From: Patescibacteria group bacterium
GTDB taxonomy: Bacteria; Patescibacteriota; WWE3; UBA101185; UBA10185
Direction: 5' to 3'
NCBI GenBank assembly: GCA_018056275.1
Contig: JAGPFW010000028.1
Coordinates: 1 to 9,021 of the forward strand
Length of the DNA: 9,021 nt
Shown: positions 1-5,724 of the stretch, one piece after another
Layout of the letters: the number at the start of each line of letters is the position of its first letter
Numbering within the stretch: position 1 is the stretch's first letter
The notes under the pieces: model-generated
What the model was told of the DNA's origin: nothing
Seen by the model: only the letters and a program-made list of their open reading frames with translations
Database searches by the model: none
Made by a program: the position numbers and the translations under genes

Positions 1-346
1 GGGTTTAACTAGAGCTTTGTTGTCAAATGCTGTTGAGGGAGTAGTTAATGGTTATTCTAAGGAATTGGAGTTGTCTGGTGTTGGTTATAGGGCTACCAAA
101 GAAGGTAGAAATTTAAGTTTAACCTTAGGTTTTTCTCATCCTGTAATTGTGGAGGCCCCAGAGGGAATAGATTTTGAGGTTTCGGATCAGCAAAATATCA
201 AGGTCGTCGGAATAGACAAGCAGTTGGTGGGTTTGGTAGCTTCCAAGATTAAAAAGCTAAAAAAACCTGAGCCCTATCTGGGGAAAGGTATTAAATATAA
301 AGGTGAGGTAATAAGAAGAAAGGTAGGTAAATCTGCAGCTAAGTAA
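1..346 (+). CDS. rplF: 50S ribosomal protein L6 (uL6), C-terminal part
   Basis: This is the C-terminal portion (about 114 residues) of large-subunit protein uL6, which binds 23S rRNA near the sarcin-ricin loop and the GTPase-associated centre. The reading frame is open to the left edge (first complete codon GGT at position 2), so the gene is cut by the window; the TTG at 17 is an internal Leu codon, not a start. The visible protein opens with GLTRALL, matching the family's GTxRALL, followed by the LSGVGYRA and LGFSHPV motifs and the C-terminal PEPYLGKGIKYKGEVIRRK signature, which is typical of uL6. The full family length is near 178 residues, so roughly the first third lies upstream. It stops with TAA and is followed by a 41-nt gap before rplR, in the conserved spc-operon order. 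The identification is secure. Confidence 0.97.
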   Translation, partial: GLTRALLSNAVEGVVNGYSKELELSGVGYRATKEGRNLSLTLGFSHPVIVEAPEGIDFEVSDQQNIKVVGIDKQLVGLVASKIKKLKKPEPYLGKGIKYKGEVIRRKVGKSAAK

Positions 347-367
347 TCAGCAAAATTTTACATATGG

Positions 368-386
368 TTTTAACTAGGAGTTAAAA
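368..386 (+). promoter_or_regulatory. Perfect hairpin enclosing the rplR Shine-Dalgarno
   Basis: TTTTAACT (368-375) and AGTTAAAA (379-386) are exact reverse complements separated by the trinucleotide AGG. The Shine-Dalgarno AGGAG (376-380) sits with its AGG in the loop and its last two bases in the stem, 7 nt before the rplR ATG. In RNA this could fold into an 8-bp, AT-rich stem that modulates ribosome access to rplR. The stem is weak in GC and the loop is only 3 nt, so it may be only marginally stable. There is no U-tract, so it does not look like a terminator. Confidence 0.5.
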
Positions 387-387
387 G

Positions 388-744
388 ATGTTAGGAACAA
401 GTAAAAAAGTAACAAGGAAAAATAGAATAGCACGAACCAGAGGTTCCCTTGTTGGGACAGTTTCTAGACCTAGACTTAGTGTCTTTAGATCAAACAAATA
501 CCTTTATGCTCAATTAATAGATGATGAAAACGGTATTACATTAGGGACTATTGATCACATTTCTAAGGAAAAGCATTCTAAGGGTACAAAGTCCGATGCT
601 TCGTTTGAATTAGGGAAAGAAATTGCTAAAATAGCCAAATCTAAAAAGATTGACGCAGTAATTTTTGATAAAGGCCCTTATAAATATCATGGTAGAGTAA
701 AAAATTTTGCTGAGGGGGCTAGAGAGGGTGGCCTAGTTTTTTAA
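388..744 (+). CDS. rplR: 50S ribosomal protein L18 (uL18)
   Basis: uL18 binds 5S rRNA with uL5 and helps place it in the central protuberance of the large subunit. The 118-residue product is a normal length for the family. It has a basic N-terminus (about residues 5-20), the RPRLSVFRSNKYLYAQLIDD core strand region near residues 27-46, and the conserved C-terminal YHGRVKNFAEGAREGGLVF tail, close to the family's YHGRVKALAEAAREAGL. The ATG at 388 is preceded at 7 nt by AGGAG, which lies in a perfect inverted repeat. The stop is 1 nt from the rpsE start, so the two are probably translationally coupled. Confidence 0.97.
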   Translation: MLGTSKKVTRKNRIARTRGSLVGTVSRPRLSVFRSNKYLYAQLIDDENGITLGTIDHISKEKHSKGTKSDASFELGKEIAKIAKSKKIDAVIFDKGPYKYHGRVKNFAEGAREGGLVF

Positions 745-745
745 T

Positions 746-1198
746 ATGGTAGATAGACCTTATAAACAAGAAAGTGAATTTGAGGAGAGAGTAATAGAAA
801 TAAAACGCGTCTCAAAAAAGACCACTGGAGGCGATAAGATGGGTTTTAGCGCCTTGGTAATAGTTGGCAATAAATCTGGAAAGATAGGTATAGGACTTGC
901 AAAATCCTCTGATGTTCAGTCCGCAGTTAAAAAATCTGTGGCGTATGCCAACAGAAATATGATTAATCTAAATATTTCTGGTGCAACGCTCCCGCATGAT
1001 GTAACTGCTAAGAGTGGGGCTTCCCAGGTTTTAATTAAGCCGGCCCCCGAAGGATCTGGTCTTATAGCGGGAGGCACTGTAAGATCTGTGCTTGAGTTAG
1101 CAGGTGTGAAAAATGCTTCGGCTAAAATTTTGGGTAGCAATAATAAGACTCTAAATGCTAGATGTACTGTGAAGGCGTTACAAAAAATAAGGAACTAA
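746..1198 (+). CDS. rpsE: 30S ribosomal protein S5 (uS5)
   Basis: uS5 is a small-subunit protein at the mRNA entry side that contributes to decoding accuracy. The 150-residue product shows the N-terminal double-stranded-RNA-binding-like domain (FEERVIEIKRVSKKTTGG with GFSALVIVGNKSGKIGIGLAKS, about residues 12-55) and the C-terminal domain with APEGSGLIAGGTVRSVLELAGV (about residues 100-121) and LGSNNKTLNARCTVKAL. It starts 1 nt after the rplR stop; only a distant purine stretch (GAGAGGGTGG, about 721-730) precedes it, so coupling to rplR is likely. It ends only 2 nt before rplO. The rpmD gene for uL30, which normally follows rpsE, is absent. Confidence 0.97.
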   Translation: MVDRPYKQESEFEERVIEIKRVSKKTTGGDKMGFSALVIVGNKSGKIGIGLAKSSDVQSAVKKSVAYANRNMINLNISGATLPHDVTAKSGASQVLIKPAPEGSGLIAGGTVRSVLELAGVKNASAKILGSNNKTLNARCTVKALQKIRN

Positions 1199-1200
1199 CT

Positions 1201-1650
1201 ATGGAGTTAAGCAATATACAAAGACAAAATGGAAAAATTAAAAGTGCTAAGAGGGTGGGAAGAGGTTGTGGTAGTGGGAAAGGAATGCATACAACTGGGA
1301 GAGGTAACAAGGGTCAGTTAGCCCGAACAGGTAGTAAACCCCCTTTGGGTTATGAAGGTGGGCAGGAGCCTTTGTACAAGAGACTTCCACATATAGGGGG
1401 ATTTAAAAGACCTTTTTCGAAAAAAATAGCAAATGTGTCTTTGTCTGCGTTTAATTCCTTTAGAAAAGGCTCTAAAATCACTCCCAAAGAACTTTTGGAG
1501 GCCGGTATCTTAAAAAATATCCCAAGCGGTGGAGTTAAGATACTAAATAATGGAAGGCTAGAAAAGGAATTAACCTTTTTAGGTTTTCAGATGTCTTCTT
1601 CTGCCAGAAAACAAATTGAGGAAAGCGGTTCCAAAATCATAAATGGCTAA
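1201..1650 (+). CDS. rplO: 50S ribosomal protein L15 (uL15)
   Basis: uL15 is a late-assembling 23S rRNA-binding protein of the large subunit. The 149-residue product begins MELSNIQ and has the Gly/Arg/Lys-rich extension KRVGRGCGSGKGMHTTGRGNKGQ (residues ~15-37), the GYEGGQEPLYKRLPHIGGF motif (~residues 50-68) and a C-terminal globular part ending in SSSARKQIEESG. I chose the ATG at 1201 rather than the in-frame ATG at 1162: the downstream start gives the family's normal N-terminus, has AAGGA at 1189-1193 with 7-nt spacing, and avoids a 37-nt overlap with rpsE. The 3' end overlaps secY by 8 nt, as ATGGCTAA, suggesting coupled translation. Confidence 0.96.
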   Translation: MELSNIQRQNGKIKSAKRVGRGCGSGKGMHTTGRGNKGQLARTGSKPPLGYEGGQEPLYKRLPHIGGFKRPFSKKIANVSLSAFNSFRKGSKITPKELLEAGILKNIPSGGVKILNNGRLEKELTFLGFQMSSSARKQIEESGSKIING

Positions 1651-2896
1651 TATTTTTAAAAATTCTGAGATTAAGCGAAAAGTTTCTTTTACTCTTTTTG
1701 TTATTGCACTTTTTAGATTTTTGGCCCACATTCCTGTTCCAGGAGTAAATCTGGAGATTTTAAAATCCTTTTTAAACCAAAGTCAGCTTTTAGGTTTGTT
1801 TGATATCTTTAGTGGGGGAGCTCTTAGGAATTTCTCTATAGTTACTTTAGGAGTTGGCCCATACATTAATGCGCAGATAGTTTTTCAATTATTGACAATG
1901 GTTATTCCTTCTTTGGAGGAACTTTCAAAGGAAGGCGAGTACGGTCGCGAGAAACTTAATATGTATACAAAGTTGGCTACGGTTCCTCTGGCCTTGTTGC
2001 AGGGATATGGCATGTATTTCCTTTTAAACAATTCTGGCATCCTAACCTTCACGGATCCTTTATCTATAGTGCTCCTTCTATTAACTCTTCTTGGCGGTAC
2101 AATGCTTTTAACATGGATAGGTGATTTGGTTACAGAACATGGTCTTGGAAACGGTATATCTATACTGATATTTGTTGGCATAATAAGTCAACTTCCTAGT
2201 ACTATTTTAAATTTCGCTCTTGGGTTTACATCTGCACCTGTTGTAAGTTTGTTATTTGTGGTGTTGTCTTTGTTTATTGTTTTAGGTGTTGTTTTGGTAA
2301 ACGAGGGAACCCGCAATATTGGTATTGAGTATGGCCGCAGAGGTACTACATCTTCAAAAGTAACGAATTTTTTGCCTATAAAAGTAAATCAAGCAGGAGT
2401 AATTCCCATAATATTTGCTGTATCTTTGGTTTCCGTTCCTACATTGGTCTCAGGGCCTCTTCAAGCGTCTGGTAATGTCTTACTCACCGCTATTGGAGAT
2501 TTTTTGTTTCTTTATTTACATCAGGAGTCAATTTTATACAATTTGCTTTATTTTGCTCTGGTATTTGGGTTTACTTTTTTCTACACTTTTATCCAATTCG
2601 ATCCTGAGAAAATTGCAGATGATGTTAAAAAAAGAGGCGGTTTTATACCAGGTATTAGACCTGGTAAGGCCACCGAAAGGCACCTAAAGGGTGTAATAGT
2701 TCGCCTAACATTTTGGGGGGCTTTGTTTTTGGGTTTAATAGCCATATTGCCTTATATAATGTCCTCTACTTTGGGGCTTTCTGATTTATCTGTGGGAGGT
2801 ACTAGTCTTTTGATAGTGGTCTCTGTAGTATTAGAAACGGTGCGCCAACTGGATTCTCTAAAAACAAGTAGAGATTACAGTAGCTATTTAAAGTAG
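1643..2896 (+). CDS. secY: Protein translocase channel subunit SecY
   Basis: SecY is the channel-forming subunit of the Sec translocon in the cytoplasmic membrane, through which SecA- or ribosome-driven polypeptides are secreted or inserted. The 417-residue product is slightly shorter than the E. coli protein (443). Visible family features are a first membrane segment around residues 14-34 (FRFLAHIPVPG), the plug region LGLFDIFSGGALRNFS with VTLGVGPYI (residues 50-74), GLGNGISILIF (167-177), PIKVNQAGVIPIIFA (245-259), and the cytosolic loop GGFIPGIRPGKAT (332-344) used in SecA/ribosome contact. The usual ten hydrophobic segments appear to be present. The ATG lies inside the end of rplO and lacks a close Shine-Dalgarno, so it is probably coupled. 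It stops with TAG at 2894-2896. Confidence 0.97.
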   Translation: MANIFKNSEIKRKVSFTLFVIALFRFLAHIPVPGVNLEILKSFLNQSQLLGLFDIFSGGALRNFSIVTLGVGPYINAQIVFQLLTMVIPSLEELSKEGEYGREKLNMYTKLATVPLALLQGYGMYFLLNNSGILTFTDPLSIVLLLLTLLGGTMLLTWIGDLVTEHGLGNGISILIFVGIISQLPSTILNFALGFTSAPVVSLLFVVLSLFIVLGVVLVNEGTRNIGIEYGRRGTTSSKVTNFLPIKVNQAGVIPIIFAVSLVSVPTLVSGPLQASGNVLLTAIGDFLFLYLHQESILYNLLYFALVFGFTFFYTFIQFDPEKIADDVKKRGGFIPGIRPGKATERHLKGVIVRLTFWGALFLGLIAILPYIMSSTLGLSDLSVGGTSLLIVVSVVLETVRQLDSLKTSRDYSSYLK

Positions 2897-2897
2897 C

Positions 2898-2906
2898 TGA
2901 TATAAT
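2898..2906 (+). promoter_or_regulatory. Extended -10 promoter element for ybaB, leaderless geometry
   Basis: TGATATAAT is a perfect match to the sigma70-type extended -10 (TGnTATAAT). It lies just after the secY stop and ends 6 nt before the ybaB ATG. A start site 7 nt past the hexamer would fall on the A of that ATG (2913), giving a leaderless mRNA, consistent with the absence of any Shine-Dalgarno. No good -35 is present at 16-18 nt, which an extended -10 does not strictly need. In AT-rich DNA a chance match is possible. Confidence 0.5.
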
Positions 2907-2912
2907 AAAATT

Positions 2913-3176
2913 ATGCTAGATAAAGTAAAAAGAATGAATGAGCTCCGAAAAGCTCAATCAAAATTACAAAAACAATTAGAGGAGATTAGTATTGTTGATT
3001 CCTCTGGGGATTATGAGGTAAGAATTCGGGGAGATAAAAGGATTGAGGAAATCAAGATAAATGGAGAATCCAACAAGGACTTAAAGGATCTTATAAACTC
3101 TACGATGAAGCAAGTTGATAAGAAGGTTCAGAAGAAAATGCAAGGGCAGTTATCTGATTTGGGATTGGATTTATAA
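2913..3176 (+). CDS. YbaB/EbfC family nucleoid-associated protein
   Basis: YbaB/EbfC proteins are small homodimeric DNA-binding proteins linked to nucleoid structure and gene regulation in other bacteria. The 87-residue product has the family layout: an N-terminal charged helix rich in K, Q and E (about residues 3-25), a beta section with VRIRGDKRIEEIKING (36-51; family pattern V...G...V..I.I), and a C-terminal amphipathic helix (LKDLINSTMKQVDKKVQKKM, 57-76). It is shorter than the roughly 105-residue E. coli protein at both ends. It sits between secY and adk and ends 1 nt before adk. The classic context is dnaX-ybaB-recR, so this position inside the spc/alpha region is unusual. The start has no Shine-Dalgarno but lies just after an extended -10. 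Confidence 0.85.
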   Translation: MLDKVKRMNELRKAQSKLQKQLEEISIVDSSGDYEVRIRGDKRIEEIKINGESNKDLKDLINSTMKQVDKKVQKKMQGQLSDLGLDL

Positions 3177-3177
3177 A

Positions 3178-3789
3178 ATGAAGATTTTGTTAATGGGTCC
3201 TCAAGGGTGTGGTAAAGGTACTATTGGTGAAATGTTGTCTCAAAGACTTGGTATCCCTTTAATAGGTGTGGGTCAGCTTTTGCGTGATATTCCTCAAACC
3301 CATCCGTTATATACAGAACTACATGAGGCAATGGATAAGGGTATTTTAGCCCCCAATGATAAAGTAGCTCAGCTATTGAAAGAAAGGACATCTCTTTTAG
3401 ATTGTAATAATGGATATATATTGGACGGATGGGGAAGGCAAATAAGTGATTTGGAACAATTTAATCCTGGATTTGATGTAGTGTTAAACATATCTATTTC
3501 GGAGGGGACTTCTATAAAAAGAATATCGGGTAGGCGTATGTGTACATCCAATGGGAAGATTTACAATATATATACCTTGCCAAAAGAAATGTTGGCAGAA
3601 TGCAAAGGCGAACTAGTGCAAAGGTCGGATGATACGGAAGAAGCTGTAAAAACAAGACTGTCCATTTACTATTCAGAAACGCAGGAGGTTTTGGCATACT
3701 TTAGAGAAAAGGGTATCTTAAGAGAGATAGATGGAGAAGGCACTCCGGATGAGGTATTTGATCTTGCTTTGAAGGCTCTAAATTCTTAA
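3178..3789 (+). CDS. adk: Adenylate kinase, divergent
   Basis: Adenylate kinase catalyses ATP + AMP = 2 ADP in the cytoplasm. The 203-residue product has the P-loop GPQGCGKGT (residues 7-15), an NMP-binding region (about 30-60), the AMP-site motif DGWGRQ (83-88), the LID start RISGRRMC (115-122), and the ATP-site arginine segment QRSDDTEEAVKTRL (148-161). The start at 3178 places the P-loop at residue 7, as normal; an upstream in-frame ATG at 3115 would overlap ybaB and add an unrelated extension. Two features are odd. The usual DGFPRT is DGWGRQ, with the Pro lost but the Arg kept. The LID has only two cysteines (C122, C142) instead of a full zinc-binding set. It follows ybaB by 1 nt and overlaps map by 1 nt (TAATG). 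The family and the adk-map order make the call firm, though another NMP kinase specificity is not excluded. Confidence 0.9.
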   Translation: MKILLMGPQGCGKGTIGEMLSQRLGIPLIGVGQLLRDIPQTHPLYTELHEAMDKGILAPNDKVAQLLKERTSLLDCNNGYILDGWGRQISDLEQFNPGFDVVLNISISEGTSIKRISGRRMCTSNGKIYNIYTLPKEMLAECKGELVQRSDDTEEAVKTRLSIYYSETQEVLAYFREKGILREIDGEGTPDEVFDLALKALNS

Positions 3790-4547
3790 TGAAATTTTTT
3801 TCTAATGTTGACCCAAATAAATATAAAGCCATGCAAAAGGCGGGAAAAATTAGCGCTTTGGCTCTAAAAATGGCACTTTCTCAAGCAAAAGAAGGTGTAT
3901 CCTTGTTAGAATTGGATAAAGTGGCGGAGGATGTGATTCTCTCCAATGGGGCTTTACCTGCTTTTAAGCGTGTGGACAACTATCCATTTACTACTTGTAT
4001 TAATGTTAATCATGGCATTGTTCATGGAATACCCAATGATTATAGACTTAAAGCCGGAGACTTATTGAGTATTGACTTGGGGGCATATATAGATGGATAT
4101 AATTCAGATCAATGTTGGACTGTGGAAATATCTACCAATAAAGAGTCTAAATTTTTAACTGCGGGTGAGGTGGCACTCAGAAATGCGATTAAAGTTGCTG
4201 TTGTTGGGAATACAATCGGAGATATATCTAATGAAATAGAAAAGACTATTAAACAAGGAGGATTCTCTGTTTCTGAGGATTTAGTGGGGCATGGTATAGG
4301 AAAAAAAGTACACGAAAGACCTAATGTCCCCTGTTTTGGCGATGCAGGTGCTGGCCCTATTTTAAGGGAGGGTATGACATTGGCAATTGAGGTGATTTAC
4401 TCCAAAGGAAATTCTGCTATAGTGGTGAATGACGATGGGTGGACGATAGAGACTTTTGATAAGAGCCTTTCTGCTGTTTTTGAGCATACTATAGGAATAA
4501 CCAGAGATGTACCTTTAGTTTTTACAAAATTTGATGAAATTGGTTGA
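3789..4547 (+). CDS. map: Methionine aminopeptidase, type I
   Basis: This enzyme removes the initiator methionine from nascent proteins using a dinuclear metal site. The 252-residue length matches the family. All five metal ligands can be placed: D96 in SIDLG, D107 in YNSDQ, H168 in GHGIG, E201 in LAIEVIY and E232 in FEHTI. The substrate-site histidines H79 (HGIVHGIP) and H175 (VHERPNV) are also present. A short N-terminus without an SH3 or zinc-finger extension suggests the simple type Ia form. The ATG shares its A with the adk TAA, so translation is probably coupled. The only TGA stop in the window ends this gene, where the family normally ends, and lies within the -35 box of the next promoter. 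Confidence 0.97.
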   Translation: MKFFSNVDPNKYKAMQKAGKISALALKMALSQAKEGVSLLELDKVAEDVILSNGALPAFKRVDNYPFTTCINVNHGIVHGIPNDYRLKAGDLLSIDLGAYIDGYNSDQCWTVEISTNKESKFLTAGEVALRNAIKVAVVGNTIGDISNEIEKTIKQGGFSVSEDLVGHGIGKKVHERPNVPCFGDAGAGPILREGMTLAIEVIYSKGNSAIVVNDDGWTIETFDKSLSAVFEHTIGITRDVPLVFTKFDEIG

Positions 4548-4572
4548 CCTTATACTGAGTATTTGTTATTAT
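4544..4572 (+). promoter_or_regulatory. Sigma70-type promoter driving infA and the alpha-operon genes
   Basis: TTGACC (4544-4549, 5/6 to the -35 consensus) and TATTAT (4567-4572, 5/6 to the -10) are separated by exactly 17 nt, and TGT directly precedes the -10, giving an extended -10. Transcription would start near 4579, leaving a 5' leader of only about 10 nt before the infA ATG, too short for a normal Shine-Dalgarno. The TGA of the map stop codon (4545-4547) lies inside the -35 box. This is the best promoter match seen in the window. Confidence 0.7.
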
Positions 4573-4588
4573 CTACCCCGTCCTTAAG

Positions 4589-4807
4589 ATGAATAAAGAT
4601 ATTATACAGAAAGATGCGGTAGTAACCAAAACTCTAACTGGGGGTATGTTTAAGGTTGAGCTTGATGATACTCATGAAGAGGTTTTGGCCGTCATTTCTG
4701 GTAAGATCCGCAAATTTAAGATTAGAATAATGCCTGGAGATAAGGTTAAGGTTGAGTTTTCTCCACATGATTTAAATCTTGGAAGAATAACTTATAGATA
4801 TAGATAA
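4589..4807 (+). CDS. infA: Translation initiation factor IF-1
   Basis: IF-1 binds the A site of the 30S subunit during initiation and supports IF-2 and IF-3. The 72-residue product is exactly the usual size and is a single S1-like OB fold: DAVVTKTLTGGMFKVEL (residues 9-25), VLAVISGKIRKFKIRIMPGDKVKVEFSPHDLNLGRITYRYR, with the family's GDKVxVExSPxDLxxGRITYRxR ending. No Shine-Dalgarno is visible upstream (the sequence is TCCTTAAG), which fits the very short predicted leader. It lies in the classical map-infA-rpmJ-rpsM order, 1 nt before rpmJ. Confidence 0.98.
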   Translation: MNKDIIQKDAVVTKTLTGGMFKVELDDTHEEVLAVISGKIRKFKIRIMPGDKVKVEFSPHDLNLGRITYRYR

Positions 4808-4808
4808 T

Positions 4809-4925
4809 ATGAAAGTACAACCATCGGTTAAGAAAAGATGTAAACAATGCAATTTAATAAGAAGAAACGGTGTTTTATATGTTTATTGCAAGAGGACGCC
4901 TCGGCATAATCAAAGGCAGGGTTAA
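4809..4925 (+). CDS. rpmJ: 50S ribosomal protein L36 (bL36)
   Basis: bL36 is the smallest large-subunit protein and holds a zinc ion near 23S rRNA. This 38-residue gene starts MKVQPSVKKRC and ends HNQRQG before TAA at 4923-4925. The zinc-ribbon ligands are all present: C11, C14, C27 and H33 (pattern CxxC...C.....H), so it is the zinc-binding form. The family consensus MKVRxSVKKxCxxC...CxxPKHKQRQG is clearly recognisable. It starts 1 nt after infA and ends 2 nt before rpsM, and has no Shine-Dalgarno, so coupled translation is likely. Confidence 0.97.
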   Translation: MKVQPSVKKRCKQCNLIRRNGVLYVYCKRTPRHNQRQG

Positions 4926-4927
4926 TT

Positions 4928-5314
4928 ATGGCTCGTGTAGCGGGAATTGAAATACCAGATAATAAAAAGGTAAAAGTGTCTCTAACTTATATAAAGGGTG
5001 TTGGGCGGGCGAATGTTATGAGTATCTTGGAAAAAGCTGGTGTTGACCCTGAGGTTAGGGTCAAGGAACTGGATGAATCGGCAATAGCTTTGATAAATAA
5101 GGCGATTGAAGGATTGGCTATACCTATAGAGGGTGAATTGCGTAGGATTGTCAGGCAGGATATTAAGAGATTAGTTGATATAGGTTCTTATAGAGGAATG
5201 AGACACAAAGTTGGCCTTCCTGCAAGAGGCCAGAGGACTAGTCATAATGCCAGAACATGCAAGGGTAAAAAGAAAACGGTTGGCGGTTTGAAAAGAAAAT
5301 TAACTAAGACATAA
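4928..5314 (+). CDS. rpsM: 30S ribosomal protein S13 (uS13)
   Basis: uS13 sits in the head of the small subunit, contacts the P-site tRNA and forms intersubunit bridges. The 128-residue product begins MARVAGIEIPDNKKVKVSLTYI with the helix-hairpin-helix-like GVGRA (about residues 24-28), then DIGSYRGMRHKVGLPARGQRTSHNART (residues ~77-103) and a lysine-rich tail. These are standard uS13 signatures; one small oddity is a Cys after ART where Arg is usual. The start is 2 nt after rpmJ with a weak purine stretch (AGGCAGGG, 4914-4921) upstream. Confidence 0.97.
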   Translation: MARVAGIEIPDNKKVKVSLTYIKGVGRANVMSILEKAGVDPEVRVKELDESAIALINKAIEGLAIPIEGELRRIVRQDIKRLVDIGSYRGMRHKVGLPARGQRTSHNARTCKGKKKTVGGLKRKLTKT

Positions 5315-5315
5315 T
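5288..5315 (+). promoter_or_regulatory. Weak internal promoter candidate before rpsK
   Basis: TTGAAA (5288-5293) and CATAAT (5310-5315) are each 5/6 matches to -35 and -10 boxes with a 16-nt spacer, at the end of rpsM. The predicted start near 5322 would leave about 4 nt before the rpsK ATG, which lacks a Shine-Dalgarno. The -35 lies in conserved lysine codons of rpsM, so a chance match is a real possibility. Confidence 0.28.
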
Positions 5316-5325
5316 AACTTAAAAT

Positions 5326-5721
5326 ATGGCACAGGTTGCAAGTAAAACAAAGAAAAAAAATAAGGCTAAAAAAATAACTGAAACTGGTAAAGTGTATATC
5401 TATGCTGGTTTTAACAATACCCTTATAACAATAACTGACCCTGAGGGGAACGCCCTTTTTTCTGGGAGCGCTGGTGCTTCTGGCTTTAAAGGATCTAGAA
5501 AATCAACCCCTTTTGCAGCGTCAGCAGCTGCAGAAGAGTTGGGTAAAAAAGCTGTTGCTGCAGGCATGTCCGAGGTATCCGTTATTGTAAAAGGACCAGG
5601 CTATGGAAGGATTTCGGCAATTAAATCCCTTAAAACTGCTGGGTTAAGTGTAGTATCAATTTCGGATGTAACCCCAATCCCACATAATGGGTGTCGCCCT
5701 AAGAAGATTAGGAGAGTATAA
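5326..5721 (+). CDS. rpsK: 30S ribosomal protein S11 (uS11)
   Basis: uS11 forms part of the platform of the small subunit next to the mRNA exit path. The 131-residue protein has a lysine-rich N-terminal extension (residues 7-18), then GKVYIYAGFNNTLITITDPEGN (22-43), SAGASGFKGSRKSTPFAA, VIVKGPGYGR, and the conserved end ISDVTPIPHNGCRPKKIRRV. All are characteristic of uS11. No Shine-Dalgarno is visible in the 11-nt gap after rpsM. The gene is in the conserved rpsM-rpsK-rpsD-rpoA-rplQ order. Confidence 0.98.
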   Translation: MAQVASKTKKKNKAKKITETGKVYIYAGFNNTLITITDPEGNALFSGSAGASGFKGSRKSTPFAASAAAEELGKKAVAAGMSEVSVIVKGPGYGRISAIKSLKTAGLSVVSISDVTPIPHNGCRPKKIRRV

Positions 5722-5724
5722 ACT

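Noticed and set aside
364..384. Six-codon frame (MVLTRS) before rplR
   Set aside because: It has no Shine-Dalgarno of its own, is very short and lies in the hairpin; a chance ATG is the simplest reading.
1162..1200. Upstream in-frame ATG for rplO
   Set aside because: It overlaps the end of rpsE by 37 nt and gives a non-family N-terminus, while ATG 1201 has AAGGA at good spacing.
2415..2687. Open frame of 90 codons, + strand, hydrophobic product
   Set aside because: It is a shifted frame inside secY; its hydrophobicity is expected from T-rich membrane-segment codons. SecY itself is intact through this region, so it is not a frameshift remnant.
3115..3177. Upstream in-frame ATG for adk
   Set aside because: It would add 21 basic residues before the P-loop that are the shifted reading of the ybaB end. 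Family proteins start a few residues before the P-loop, as with ATG 3178.
4545..4547. Possible TGA recoding, as in some CPR lineages
   Set aside because: This is the only TGA stop seen and it falls at the normal end of map. Reading through would run over the infA start. No conserved gene has an in-frame TGA.
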